A stretch of 5,734 nucleotides of DNA, from assembly GCA_021808205.1 (NCBI GenBank), contig JAKBCD010000153.1, forward strand, positions 1 through 5,734. The letters run 5' to 3'. The stretch is from Pseudomonadota bacterium (GTDB lineage Bacteria > Pseudomonadota > Alphaproteobacteria > Acetobacterales > Acetobacteraceae). The notes beneath the pieces were generated by a model. It saw only the letters and a list, made by a program, of their open reading frames with translations. It was not told the DNA's origin and made no database searches. The stretch's first letter is position 1, and each line of letters begins with the position of its first letter. Made by a program: the position numbers and the translations under genes. Positions 1 through 5,590 of this stretch are shown here, piece by piece.

Positions 1-908
1 CCGGGCGGCATATCGCCCTGGTGGGCCGCAGCCTTACAAACTACATCGCCGCCGCGCAGGAGGCCGGATACCTCAAGGATGTGCCGGATTTCGTACCCGA
101 GGAGGAAATCGGCGCCATCCCGGACGATAATCTCCTCCTGCTGGTTACCGGCAGCCAGGGTGAGCCGCGCTCCGCCATGGCGCGCATCGCGGCGGATACG
201 CACCGCTACGCCGTGCTGGGCCAGGGAGACAAGGCGATTTTCTCTTCCCGCACCATCCCCGGTAATGAGCGCGCGGTGCTCGCGGTGCAGGACCGGCTTT
301 CCCGGCGTGGGGTGCAGGTGATCGTGGATGGGGACGAGCAGGTGCATGTCTCCGGCCATCCGGCGCGGGAGGAGTTGCGCAAACTTTATAAGCTCGTGCG
401 GCCGAAATGTGTGATTCCCACCCATGGCGAATGGCGGCATCTCTCCACCCAGGCCGCTCTGGCGCAGGAATGCGGCATTAACACCCTGCTGGTGGAAGAT
501 GGCGACGTGGTGCTGTTTGGCGGCAACGGCCCCGCGGTGGTGGATTCCGTGCCAACCGGGCGGCTGGCGGTGGATGGCAGTAAGGTGGTGCCGCTAAAAA
601 ACGGCGTGCTTTCTGCCCGCAAGCGCATGTTGTTCAACGGCGTCGTTGTCGGCAGCTTCGCCATAGATTCCAAAGGCAGGCTGCAAGGCGCGCCGCGTCT
701 TTCCGCTCCTGGCCTGCTGGATGAGCTGGAGGCCAAGCAGCGTCTGGCCTTTGAGCAGGAATTTCATGACGTGCTGGAGGATCTGGCCCCCTCTCTGCGC
801 CAGGATGAAGCGGCTTTTACGGATGCAGCCAGGGCGGCTTTGCGCCGCATTGTCGGCAAGCCGCTGGGCAAGCGCCCTTTGGTGGAGGTGCATATCCTCC
901 GCGTATGA
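1..908 (+). CDS. rnj: Ribonuclease J, C-terminal part (5' end outside window)
   Basis: RNase J is a metallo-beta-lactamase/beta-CASP ribonuclease with endo- and 5'-3' exonuclease activity in RNA decay and maturation in the cytoplasm. About 301 residues are visible; the reading frame is open from base 3 (GRHIALVGRSL), so the N-terminal catalytic HxHxDH region lies upstream. The visible beta-CASP and late catalytic motifs are TGSQGEP (147-167), SSRTIPGNE (243-269), HVSGHP (345-362) and THGEW (420-434). By family knowledge, HVSGH contributes substrate/phosphate contacts, and the His of HGE is the late metal-ligand position. After about base 560 comes the C-terminal domain, with a RKRMLFNGVVVGSF stretch typical of alphaproteobacterial RNase J. 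The fragment ends with TGA at 906-908 and shows no frameshift. A GTG at 21 could be mistaken for a start, but homology continues upstream of it. The family call is very secure; this is probably a gene of about 550 codons. Confidence 0.95.
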   Translation, partial: GRHIALVGRSLTNYIAAAQEAGYLKDVPDFVPEEEIGAIPDDNLLLLVTGSQGEPRSAMARIAADTHRYAVLGQGDKAIFSSRTIPGNERAVLAVQDRLSRRGVQVIVDGDEQVHVSGHPAREELRKLYKLVRPKCVIPTHGEWRHLSTQAALAQECGINTLLVEDGDVVLFGGNGPAVVDSVPTGRLAVDGSKVVPLKNGVLSARKRMLFNGVVVGSFAIDSKGRLQGAPRLSAPGLLDELEAKQRLAFEQEFHDVLEDLAPSLRQDEAAFTDAARAALRRIVGKPLGKRPLVEVHILRV

Positions 909-1010
909 TCGTAAATTAAGCGACAAGCAAAAATATCAACCAAAAAAGATCAAAAATTAACCATATTCTGCAAAAAAGCCCAAAATTCATCCTTTTTGCG
1001 CGTGTTTTTT
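909..1010. other. AT-rich spacer with phased A/T-tracts, possible curved DNA
   Basis: No gene is visible here. This stretch is much richer in A+T than the flanking coding DNA. It carries runs of A at 929-933, 942-947, 952-956, 972-977 and 982-985, then runs of T at 993-997 and 1005-1010. From the second run onward the centres fall at about 944.5, 954, 974.5, 983.5, 995 and 1007.5, close to multiples of the 10.5-bp helical turn. Such phasing is known to bend DNA, and A/T tracts just upstream of a -35 element can act as UP elements. The stretch ends directly before the proposed small-RNA promoter, so a role in activating that promoter is an inference. A weak GCAAAAA/TTTTTGC inverted repeat (970-976/993-999) also lies here. 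Confidence 0.5.
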
Positions 1011-1041
1011 CTGGACGTCCGGCCATGCTGCGTTGCATTAT
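1011..1041 (+). promoter_or_regulatory. Putative sigma-70-type promoter of the small RNA
   Basis: CTGGAC at 1011-1016 matches five of six bases of the alphaproteobacterial -35 form CTTGAC. CATTAT at 1036-1041 is a plausible -10 element. The spacer is 19 nt, or 18 nt if the -35 is read as TGGACG (1012-1017), which is slightly long. Initiation 5-7 nt after the -10 would fall at about 1046-1048, exactly where the first RNA hairpin begins. That positional agreement is the main support; the hexamers alone would be weak. Confidence 0.5.
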
Positions 1042-1045
1042 ACGA

Positions 1046-1139
1046 GCAGGATGAGTTTAGTTTTCATCCTGCCGTGTGACTGGCGTTTCCTCCCTGAACT
1101 TGGCCCGCCGCCCTATCTGGGTTGGCGGGCTTCTTTCTT
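1046..1139 (+). ncRNA. Small regulatory RNA, suhB / alpha-r8 (MmgR) family
   Basis: The element has three parts. A perfect 9-bp hairpin comes first (GCAGGATGA 1046-1054, TCATCCTGC 1064-1072, 9-nt loop). A mostly unpaired linker follows, containing TTTCCTCCCT (1086-1095) and then GAACTTGG. An intrinsic terminator (1103-1140) closes it. From memory of the alphaproteobacterial literature, the internal 10-mer UUUCCUCCCU between a 5' hairpin and a terminator is the hallmark of the suhB/MmgR (alpha-r8) RNAs. These are Hfq-associated trans-acting sRNAs of roughly 80 nt; MmgR limits polyhydroxybutyrate accumulation in Sinorhizobium. A CU-rich core of this type would be expected to pair with Shine-Dalgarno regions of target mRNAs. 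The RNA lies between rnj and an acyltransferase gene on the same strand. The 5' end is inferred from structure and the promoter match, so it may be off by several bases. No Rfam search was run. Confidence 0.75.
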
Positions 1140-1140
1140 T
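1103..1140 (+). terminator. Rho-independent terminator ending the small RNA
   Basis: GCCCGCC (1103-1109) pairs perfectly with GGCGGGC (1124-1130). An inner CCC/GGG (1111-1113/1119-1121) extends the hairpin with a TATCT loop and small bulges. The stem is followed at once by a T-rich tract, TTCTTTCTTT (1131-1140). The tail is interrupted by two C residues, so some read-through into the acyltransferase gene is conceivable. Confidence 0.85.
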
Positions 1141-1193
1141 CGGCGTCTTTTCCTGCGTATGAAGGGTGCCGCTGCTTCTATCCGCGGCGGGAT

Positions 1194-1205
1194 TGCTCTA
1201 GAGCA
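1194..1205. repeat. 12-bp perfect palindrome before the acyltransferase RBS
   Basis: TGCTCTAGAGCA is a perfect dyad ending one base into the AGGGGGG Shine-Dalgarno-like run. It could be a protein-binding dyad, but the stem has no loop and would fold poorly in RNA. A palindrome of this length can also occur by chance. The rest of the leader (1141-1193) shows only a weak GCCGC/GCGGC pairing (1168-1172/1184-1188) and no convincing promoter. Confidence 0.3.
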
Positions 1206-1211
1206 GGGGGG
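1205..1211 (+). promoter_or_regulatory. G-run ribosome-binding site of the acyltransferase
   Basis: AGGGGGG lies 3 nt before the ATG at 1215 and is the only purine-rich SD-like block near any in-frame start. It supports ATG 1215 over earlier in-frame non-ATG codons, which would lie inside the sRNA terminator. It is also complementary to CCTCCCT (1089-1095) in the upstream small RNA, over 7 positions including one G-U. Confidence 0.55.
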
Positions 1212-1214
1212 CCG

Positions 1215-2372
1215 ATGAGTCAGAAGCCAGACATCACCGACCTTACAATCTGCCGTGCCGCCTTTGCGGCCTGGGTGTTCATCTATCATCTGGATTTGCA
1301 TCTGCACTTCTCCCAGGCATTGGGAGTGTTTTCGCCGCTGATCACGCATGGCTACATGGGCGTGGACGGGTTTTTCATTCTCTCCGGGCTGGTCCTGCTG
1401 CACACGCACCGGGAGTTCGATGCCGTGCAAAAAAGCGCGCTTCATATGAAATTCCGTTGGGCTGGCCAGGGCGTGTTGCTTCGCTTCTATGCCAAGCGCC
1501 TGGCCCGTATTTATCCGGTGCATCTGGCCACCATTCTCATCCTGCTGGCGTTGGCCGGTGGCGGCGCGGCATTGGGGGTGCATCCGCATTCGGCCCAACG
1601 GTTCACTTTGTCCACGCTGTTGGAGAATCTGTTTCTGGTGCAAGGCTGGGGTGCGGACCATTTTGGCGCCTGGAATTACCCGGCCTGGTCCATCAGCGCG
1701 GAGTGGGCGGGCTATCTCCTGTTTCCGCTTTTCGCCCTGATCCTCACCTACTTTATCCGTGGTGTTTCTTTGCAGGTGATTATCGCGGCGTTCCCCATTC
1801 TGGGGGTCATCTATTTTTTCTCGGGGCACAGTTTGAACCTCGCCTTCGGTGCCGGGCTCATCCGCTTTTTCCCTGAATTCATCGCGGGCATGGCCGCGTG
1901 GCGGGTTGCCGCTTCCATTGCCGACTACGCTTTCGCCCGCCGCGTATTTTTATGGGGCGGCCTGCTACTGCTGCTGGGGGGCGCGGTCTTGGGGGTCGAT
2001 CTGGTTATCGTTGTCGGGCTTTGGTCGCTCATTTTCGCGTTTTACCTGCAAGCCGACACCCAACGGCCAGCCTTGCTGGGCCGCCGCCCGGTGCTGCATT
2101 TTCTGGGCCTGCTGTCTTATTGCTTCTACATGAGCTTTGCGATTGCCGAGATGCTCACCATGCGCGCCTTTCAGCATTATGGTTGGCAGCCGGCGGAGGA
2201 AAAACTGCTTTTCGCCGCCAGCATGACAAGTCTTACCTTTGCCCTTGCCATCCTGCTGCGCGGCTTTGTCGAGCAGCCGTGCCGGCGTGCCGCCAATCGC
2301 TGGCTGCAACCCGTCCAAGAAGCCGCACCGCCTGAGGTGTCGGCCACGCAAACGCCTCAATCCCTGTTTTAA
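1215..2372 (+). CDS. Acyltransferase 3 family membrane protein (OafA/YrhL-like)
   Basis: This 385-residue polytopic inner-membrane protein belongs to the acyltransferase-3 family. Members move acetyl or other short acyl groups onto cell-surface sugars, lipids or periplasmic glycans. Family landmarks are the R14 to H25 pair in the first membrane segment, [13 protein letters not shown] (46-58), [11 protein letters not shown] (94-104), PAWSISAEW (156-164) and a late FVEQP (351-355). Many hydrophobic segments run between residues 104 and 350, including a leucine-rich one at about 248-262. The length suits a stand-alone enzyme without an added SGNH domain. ATG 1215 is chosen because the GGGGGG run precedes it and family homology begins within a few residues. 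The stop codon overlaps the proS SD and only 8 nt separate the genes, so it is probably co-transcribed with proS. The substrate cannot be told from sequence. Its place between rnj and proS looks like an insertion into a housekeeping cluster. Confidence 0.88.
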   Translation: MSQKPDITDLTICRAAFAAWVFIYHLDLHLHFSQALGVFSPLITHGYMGVDGFFILSGLVLLHTHREFDAVQKSALHMKFRWAGQGVLLRFYAKRLARIYPVHLATILILLALAGGGAALGVHPHSAQRFTLSTLLENLFLVQGWGADHFGAWNYPAWSISAEWAGYLLFPLFALILTYFIRGVSLQVIIAAFPILGVIYFFSGHSLNLAFGAGLIRFFPEFIAGMAAWRVAASIADYAFARRVFLWGGLLLLLGGAVLGVDLVIVVGLWSLIFAFYLQADTQRPALLGRRPVLHFLGLLSYCFYMSFAIAEMLTMRAFQHYGWQPAEEKLLFAASMTSLTFALAILLRGFVEQPCRRAANRWLQPVQEAAPPEVSATQTPQSLF

Positions 2373-2374
2373 GG
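2371..2374 (+). promoter_or_regulatory. proS Shine-Dalgarno overlapping the upstream stop codon
   Basis: AAGG shares two bases with the acyltransferase TAA (2370-2372) and lies 6 nt before the proS ATG. The overlap suggests that proS translation may be coupled to termination of the acyltransferase. Confidence 0.5.
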
Positions 2375-2380
2375 TCCATC

Positions 2381-3673
2381 ATGCGTCTCTCCAAAAGCCT
2401 GATTCCCACCCTCAAGGAAACGCCCGCCGAGGCCCAGATCGCCTCACACCGGCTCATGCTGCGTGCTGGCATGGTGCGGCAGATGGCGTCCGGCATCTAC
2501 GCCTGGCTGCCTACCGGCCAGCGCGTGCTCTCCAAAATCGCGCAGATCGTACGCGAGGAGCAAGACGCCGCAGGCGCGCAGGAAGTGCTGATGCCCACCA
2601 TCCAGAGTGCAGATCTCTGGCGCGAATCCGGCCGTTACGACGCTTATGGCAAGGAGATGCTGCGCATCACCGACCGGCACGAGCGCGAGCTGCTCTTCGG
2701 GCCCACGAATGAGGAAATGATTACCGCAATCATGCGGGATTCCATCAAATCCTACCGCGAGCTTCCGCAAATCCCCTATCACATCCAGTGGAAATTCCGC
2801 GACGAGGTGCGCCCGCGCTTTGGCGTGTTGCGCGGTCGCGAGTTTTTGATGAAGGATGCTTACTCCTTCGACCTGAACCGCGAAGGCGCAGTAATCGCCT
2901 ACAAGAAAATGATGCTGGCCTATATGCGCACCTTCCAGCGCATCGGTATCACCGCCATTCCCATGCGCGCCGATACCGGGCAGATCGGCGGCGATCTCTC
3001 TCACGAGTTCCACGTGCTCGCCCCCACCGGCGAATCCGGCGTGTTCTACGATGCCGCCTTCGAGGCGGGCGATGCGATGGCCGCCACGGATATCGAGGCG
3101 TTCTATGAGCAGATGACCACCATCTACGCCGCCACGGACGAAAAGCACGACATCGCCGCCTGGGATAAAATTCCGGCCGAGCGCAAACGTGAGGGCAGGG
3201 GCATCGAGGTCGGGCAGATCTTCTATTTTGGCACCAAATATTCGCAGGCGATGAACTTCGCCGTCACCGGCGCCGATGGCCAGAAATTCTTCCCCGAGAT
3301 GGGCTCTTACGGTATCGGCGTCTCCCGTCTTGTCGGCGCCATTATCGAGGCAAAGCACGACGAAGCCGGCATCATCTGGCCGGATGCCATCGCGCCCTTC
3401 AAGGCGGCCATCCTCAATCTCCGCCAGGGCGACGCCACCACTGACGCGCTGTGCGAGAAAATCTACACCGGCTTCGGCAGCGATGCGCTTTACGACGACC
3501 GCGAGGAGCGGGCGGGTGCCAAATTCGCAGAGGCTGATCTGCTCGGCCATCCCTGGCAGATCATCATCGGCCCGCGTGGTGCGGCCAATGGCGTGGTGGA
3601 GCTGAAGCGCCGCGCCACGGGTGAACGTTTCGAGCTGCCGGTGGCTGAAGCCCTGGCCAAGGTGCGCGGCTGA
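2381..3673 (+). CDS. proS: Prolyl-tRNA synthetase, short alphaproteobacterial type
   Basis: ProRS activates proline with ATP and loads it on tRNA-Pro in the cytoplasm. The 430-residue protein is a class II synthetase. The motif-1 region lies at about residues 37-72 ([14 protein letters not shown] to VLMP), with FGPTNEE at 106-112. Motif 2 is [21 protein letters not shown] (139-159), and motif 3 is [10 protein letters not shown] (308-317). The anticodon-binding domain fills about 335-430. Full-length ProRS such as the E. coli enzyme has about 570 residues, with an INS editing domain between motifs 2 and 3. Here only about 55 residues (220-275) separate the [18 protein letters not shown] block from [14 protein letters not shown], so the editing domain is reduced. 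This is known for alphaproteobacterial type-2 ProRS, where separate proteins such as ProXp-ala clear Ala-tRNA-Pro. The start is the ATG that follows AAGG. The TGA stop overlaps the lolC/E ATG. Confidence 0.96.
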   Translation: MRLSKSLIPTLKETPAEAQIASHRLMLRAGMVRQMASGIYAWLPTGQRVLSKIAQIVREEQDAAGAQEVLMPTIQSADLWRESGRYDAYGKEMLRITDRHERELLFGPTNEEMITAIMRDSIKSYRELPQIPYHIQWKFRDEVRPRFGVLRGREFLMKDAYSFDLNREGAVIAYKKMMLAYMRTFQRIGITAIPMRADTGQIGGDLSHEFHVLAPTGESGVFYDAAFEAGDAMAATDIEAFYEQMTTIYAATDEKHDIAAWDKIPAERKREGRGIEVGQIFYFGTKYSQAMNFAVTGADGQKFFPEMGSYGIGVSRLVGAIIEAKHDEAGIIWPDAIAPFKAAILNLRQGDATTDALCEKIYTGFGSDALYDDREERAGAKFAEADLLGHPWQIIIGPRGAANGVVELKRRATGERFELPVAEALAKVRG

Positions 3674-4923
3674 TGTTCAACGCCTTTGAGCGTAAGATCG
3701 CGGCGCGGTATCTGCGCGCCCGGCGCGGCGAGCGCTTCGTCTCCGTCATCGCCATTTTTTCGCTCATTGGCATCGCGCTGGGTGTCGCCACGCTTATCAT
3801 CGTGATGAGCGTGATGAACGGCTTCCGCCAGGAACTGCTGAGCCAGATTCTGGGGTTGAATGGCGATATCGGCGTGTATGGCGTTAATGCGCCGTTGAGC
3901 AATTACGACGCCATGACCGCTAGGATTTCAACCATCAAGGGCGTAACAGGCGCTTTCCCGATTGTGCAGGGCGAGGTGCTGATGTCCGGCCCGCAGGGCG
4001 GGGCCACCGGCGGCATCGCGCGCGGCATCACGCCGCAGGGGCTGGTGCAGCTTCCCACGGTCTCACATCATATCATCGCCGGCAGTCTGGCGGACCTCAC
4101 GGACGGCGACACCATCGCCATCGGCGGGGCGTTGGCGCAGCAATTCAACCTTACCATCGGTTCACAAATTTCGCTTATCCTGCCTCAAGGAAAAGCCACG
4201 GTTATCGGCACTATCCCCTCCATCGAATCATTCCGGGTGGTGGCCATCTTCCAAACCGGCATGCAGCAATATGATTCCAGCTTCGTGTTCCTGCCGCTTG
4301 CCGCCGCGCAAACGCTGTTCCAGCAGAACGGCACCGCCACGCAGATCCAGGTTTTCGTGAAAGACCCGGACCATGACGAGGCGGTGAAGCAAGCCATCGT
4401 CAACGCTTTTCCTGGCCTGGGCTTGAACATCCAGGACTGGAAACAAAACAACGATTCCTTCCTTGCCGCCGTCACGGTGGAACGCAACGTGATGTTCCTC
4501 ATCCTCACCCTCATCATCATCGTCGCGGCGTTCAACGTCATTTCCTCGCTGATCATGATGGTGAAGGACAAGGCGAAGGACATCGCGATTTTGCGCACCA
4601 TGGGGGCCAGTTCCGGTTCCATCATGCGCATCTTCCTGATGGCGGGGGCGTCTGTAGGCGTGCTGGGCACCTTCATCGGCTTCGTGCTGGGCGTTTTGTT
4701 CTGCCAGCACATCAATCAGATCCGGCTGTTCATTCAGGGCCTCACCGGCCAACAGCTCTTCAATCCCACCATCTATTACCTGGAATCCCTGCCAGCCCAG
4801 TTGGATTGGCGGGAGGTCACGGAAGTCATCGTTATGTCCCTCGTGCTGTCGGTGCTGGCCACCATCTACCCCAGCTGGCGCGCCGCCAGGATCGACCCTG
4901 TGGAGACCTTGCGCAGTGAGTGA
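3673..4923 (+). CDS. lolC: Lipoprotein-releasing system permease, LolC/LolE family
   Basis: This inner-membrane subunit of the LolCDE ABC transporter extracts mature outer-membrane lipoproteins from the inner membrane and passes them to LolA. The 416-residue protein has the family layout: a short cytoplasmic start (FERKIAARYLRARRGE), a first membrane segment at about 22-48, and a large periplasmic domain at about 49-268. Three further membrane segments follow at about 272-298, 318-346 and 382-402 (FtsX domain). KDKAKDIAILRTMGAS (298-313) is the conserved cytoplasmic loop that contacts the ATPase, and YPSWRAARIDPVETLR (399-414) is the usual C-terminus. The ATG overlaps the proS stop as ATGATG-like TGATG, with AAGG 10 nt upstream. 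Only one LolC/E-type gene is present and lolD follows directly. The transporter may therefore use two copies of this subunit, as in LolF-type systems, unless a second gene lies elsewhere. The lolC versus lolE name is a convention here. Confidence 0.93.
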   Translation: MFNAFERKIAARYLRARRGERFVSVIAIFSLIGIALGVATLIIVMSVMNGFRQELLSQILGLNGDIGVYGVNAPLSNYDAMTARISTIKGVTGAFPIVQGEVLMSGPQGGATGGIARGITPQGLVQLPTVSHHIIAGSLADLTDGDTIAIGGALAQQFNLTIGSQISLILPQGKATVIGTIPSIESFRVVAIFQTGMQQYDSSFVFLPLAAAQTLFQQNGTATQIQVFVKDPDHDEAVKQAIVNAFPGLGLNIQDWKQNNDSFLAAVTVERNVMFLILTLIIIVAAFNVISSLIMMVKDKAKDIAILRTMGASSGSIMRIFLMAGASVGVLGTFIGFVLGVLFCQHINQIRLFIQGLTGQQLFNPTIYYLESLPAQLDWREVTEVIVMSLVLSVLATIYPSWRAARIDPVETLRSE

Positions 4924-5590
4924 CTATCTCCTTTCCATGAAAGCCATCCGCCGCACCTATCAGTCTGGCGAGGGCGCGCTCACCGTGCTCAACGGCGCGG
5001 AACTCACCCTCTCGCGCGGCGAGATCGTGGCCCTGGTCGCGCCCTCTGGCTCAGGCAAATCAACCCTGCTGCATCTGGCGGGGCTTCTGGAAAAACCTGA
5101 CGACGGTTCTGTGATCATCGACGGCCAGAATACCGGCGCGTTGAACGATGCCGGGCGCACCGCCTTGCGGTTGCGGCATGTCGGTTTTGTCTACCAATTC
5201 CATCATTTGCTGGCGGAGTTCACGGCGCTGGAGAATATCTCCATCCCGCAAATGGTCGCGGGCGTGAATCAAGTGGATGCCAACAAACGTTCCATGGAAT
5301 TGCTGGAGAAATTCGGTCTCGGCCCGCGGGCATCGCATCTGCCGGGCAAGCTTTCGGGCGGTGAGAAGCAGCGCGTGGCCATCGCCCGCGCACTCGCCAA
5401 CCATCCCGCGCTGCTGCTGGCGGACGAACCCACCGGCAATCTCGATGTCGCCACATCTAATATCGTGTTTGAGGAACTGCTGCATGTGGTTCGCAGCGAA
5501 AACACCGCAGCACTCATCGCCACCCACAACCCAGACCTCGCGGCGCGCATGGACCGGCAGGTAAACCTGCGCGACGGTCGGCTGATTTAA
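4916..5590 (+). CDS. lolD: Lipoprotein-releasing system ATPase LolD
   Basis: This 224-residue ABC ATPase powers lipoprotein release with the preceding permease and acts at the cytoplasmic face of the inner membrane. All nucleotide-binding motifs are present: Walker A APSGSGKST (42-50), Q-loop Gln in YQFHHLL (94), signature LSGGE (147-151), Walker B LLLADE (166-171) followed by PTGNLD, and H-loop His204. The first Walker A glycine is replaced by Ala, which I recall as common in alphaproteobacterial LolD and not a defect. FVYQFHHLLAEFTALENI is characteristic of LolD within the MacB/LolD group. The chosen GTG start at 4916 overlaps the permease stop by 8 nt and has GGAG at 4902-4905. An ATG at 4937 would remove seven residues and is possible. 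Translation is probably coupled to lolC. The TAA (5588-5590) overlaps the stop of a convergent gene. Confidence 0.95.
   Translation: MSDYLLSMKAIRRTYQSGEGALTVLNGAELTLSRGEIVALVAPSGSGKSTLLHLAGLLEKPDDGSVIIDGQNTGALNDAGRTALRLRHVGFVYQFHHLLAEFTALENISIPQMVAGVNQVDANKRSMELLEKFGLGPRASHLPGKLSGGEKQRVAIARALANHPALLLADEPTGNLDVATSNIVFEELLHVVRSENTAALIATHNPDLAARMDRQVNLRDGRLI

Noticed and set aside
909..967. Possible minus-strand promoter (TTGATA-like -35) firing antisense to rnj
   Set aside because: The -10 match is poor, and AT-rich sequence easily yields such hexamers by chance.
970..1010. GCAAAAA/TTTTTGC inverted repeat followed by T6 as an rnj terminator
   Set aside because: The stem is almost all A-T with a 16-nt loop, and the final T-run is separated by a GCGTG stretch, so termination efficiency would be poor. 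The tracts fit better as curved DNA.
1122..1214. N-terminal extension of the acyltransferase to the in-frame TTG at 1122
   Set aside because: It would start inside the sRNA terminator hairpin, lacks a ribosome-binding site, and encodes a Phe/Arg-rich segment before family homology begins. ATG 1215 has an SD-like run.
1113..1829. Minus-strand open frame of 238 codons across the acyltransferase start
   Set aside because: It is rich in Arg, Gln, His and Pro with no domain, overlaps a convincing family gene, and runs into the sRNA terminator.
2444..3550. Long open frame of 368 codons on the minus strand opposite proS
   Set aside because: It is a shadow of GC-rich codon bias in proS. The peptide has no recognisable domain, while the + strand carries all ProRS motifs.
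5039..5065. Loss of the first Walker A glycine in LolD (APSGSGKST)
   Set aside because: The catalytic Lys and Ser/Thr are intact, and Ala at this position is, as I recall, usual in alphaproteobacterial LolD. The enzyme is not predicted to be defective.
4937..5590. Shorter LolD starting at ATG 4937
   Set aside because: It is possible but less likely. The GTG at 4916 keeps the usual few residues before the first beta strand, gives translational overlap with lolC, and has GGAG upstream.
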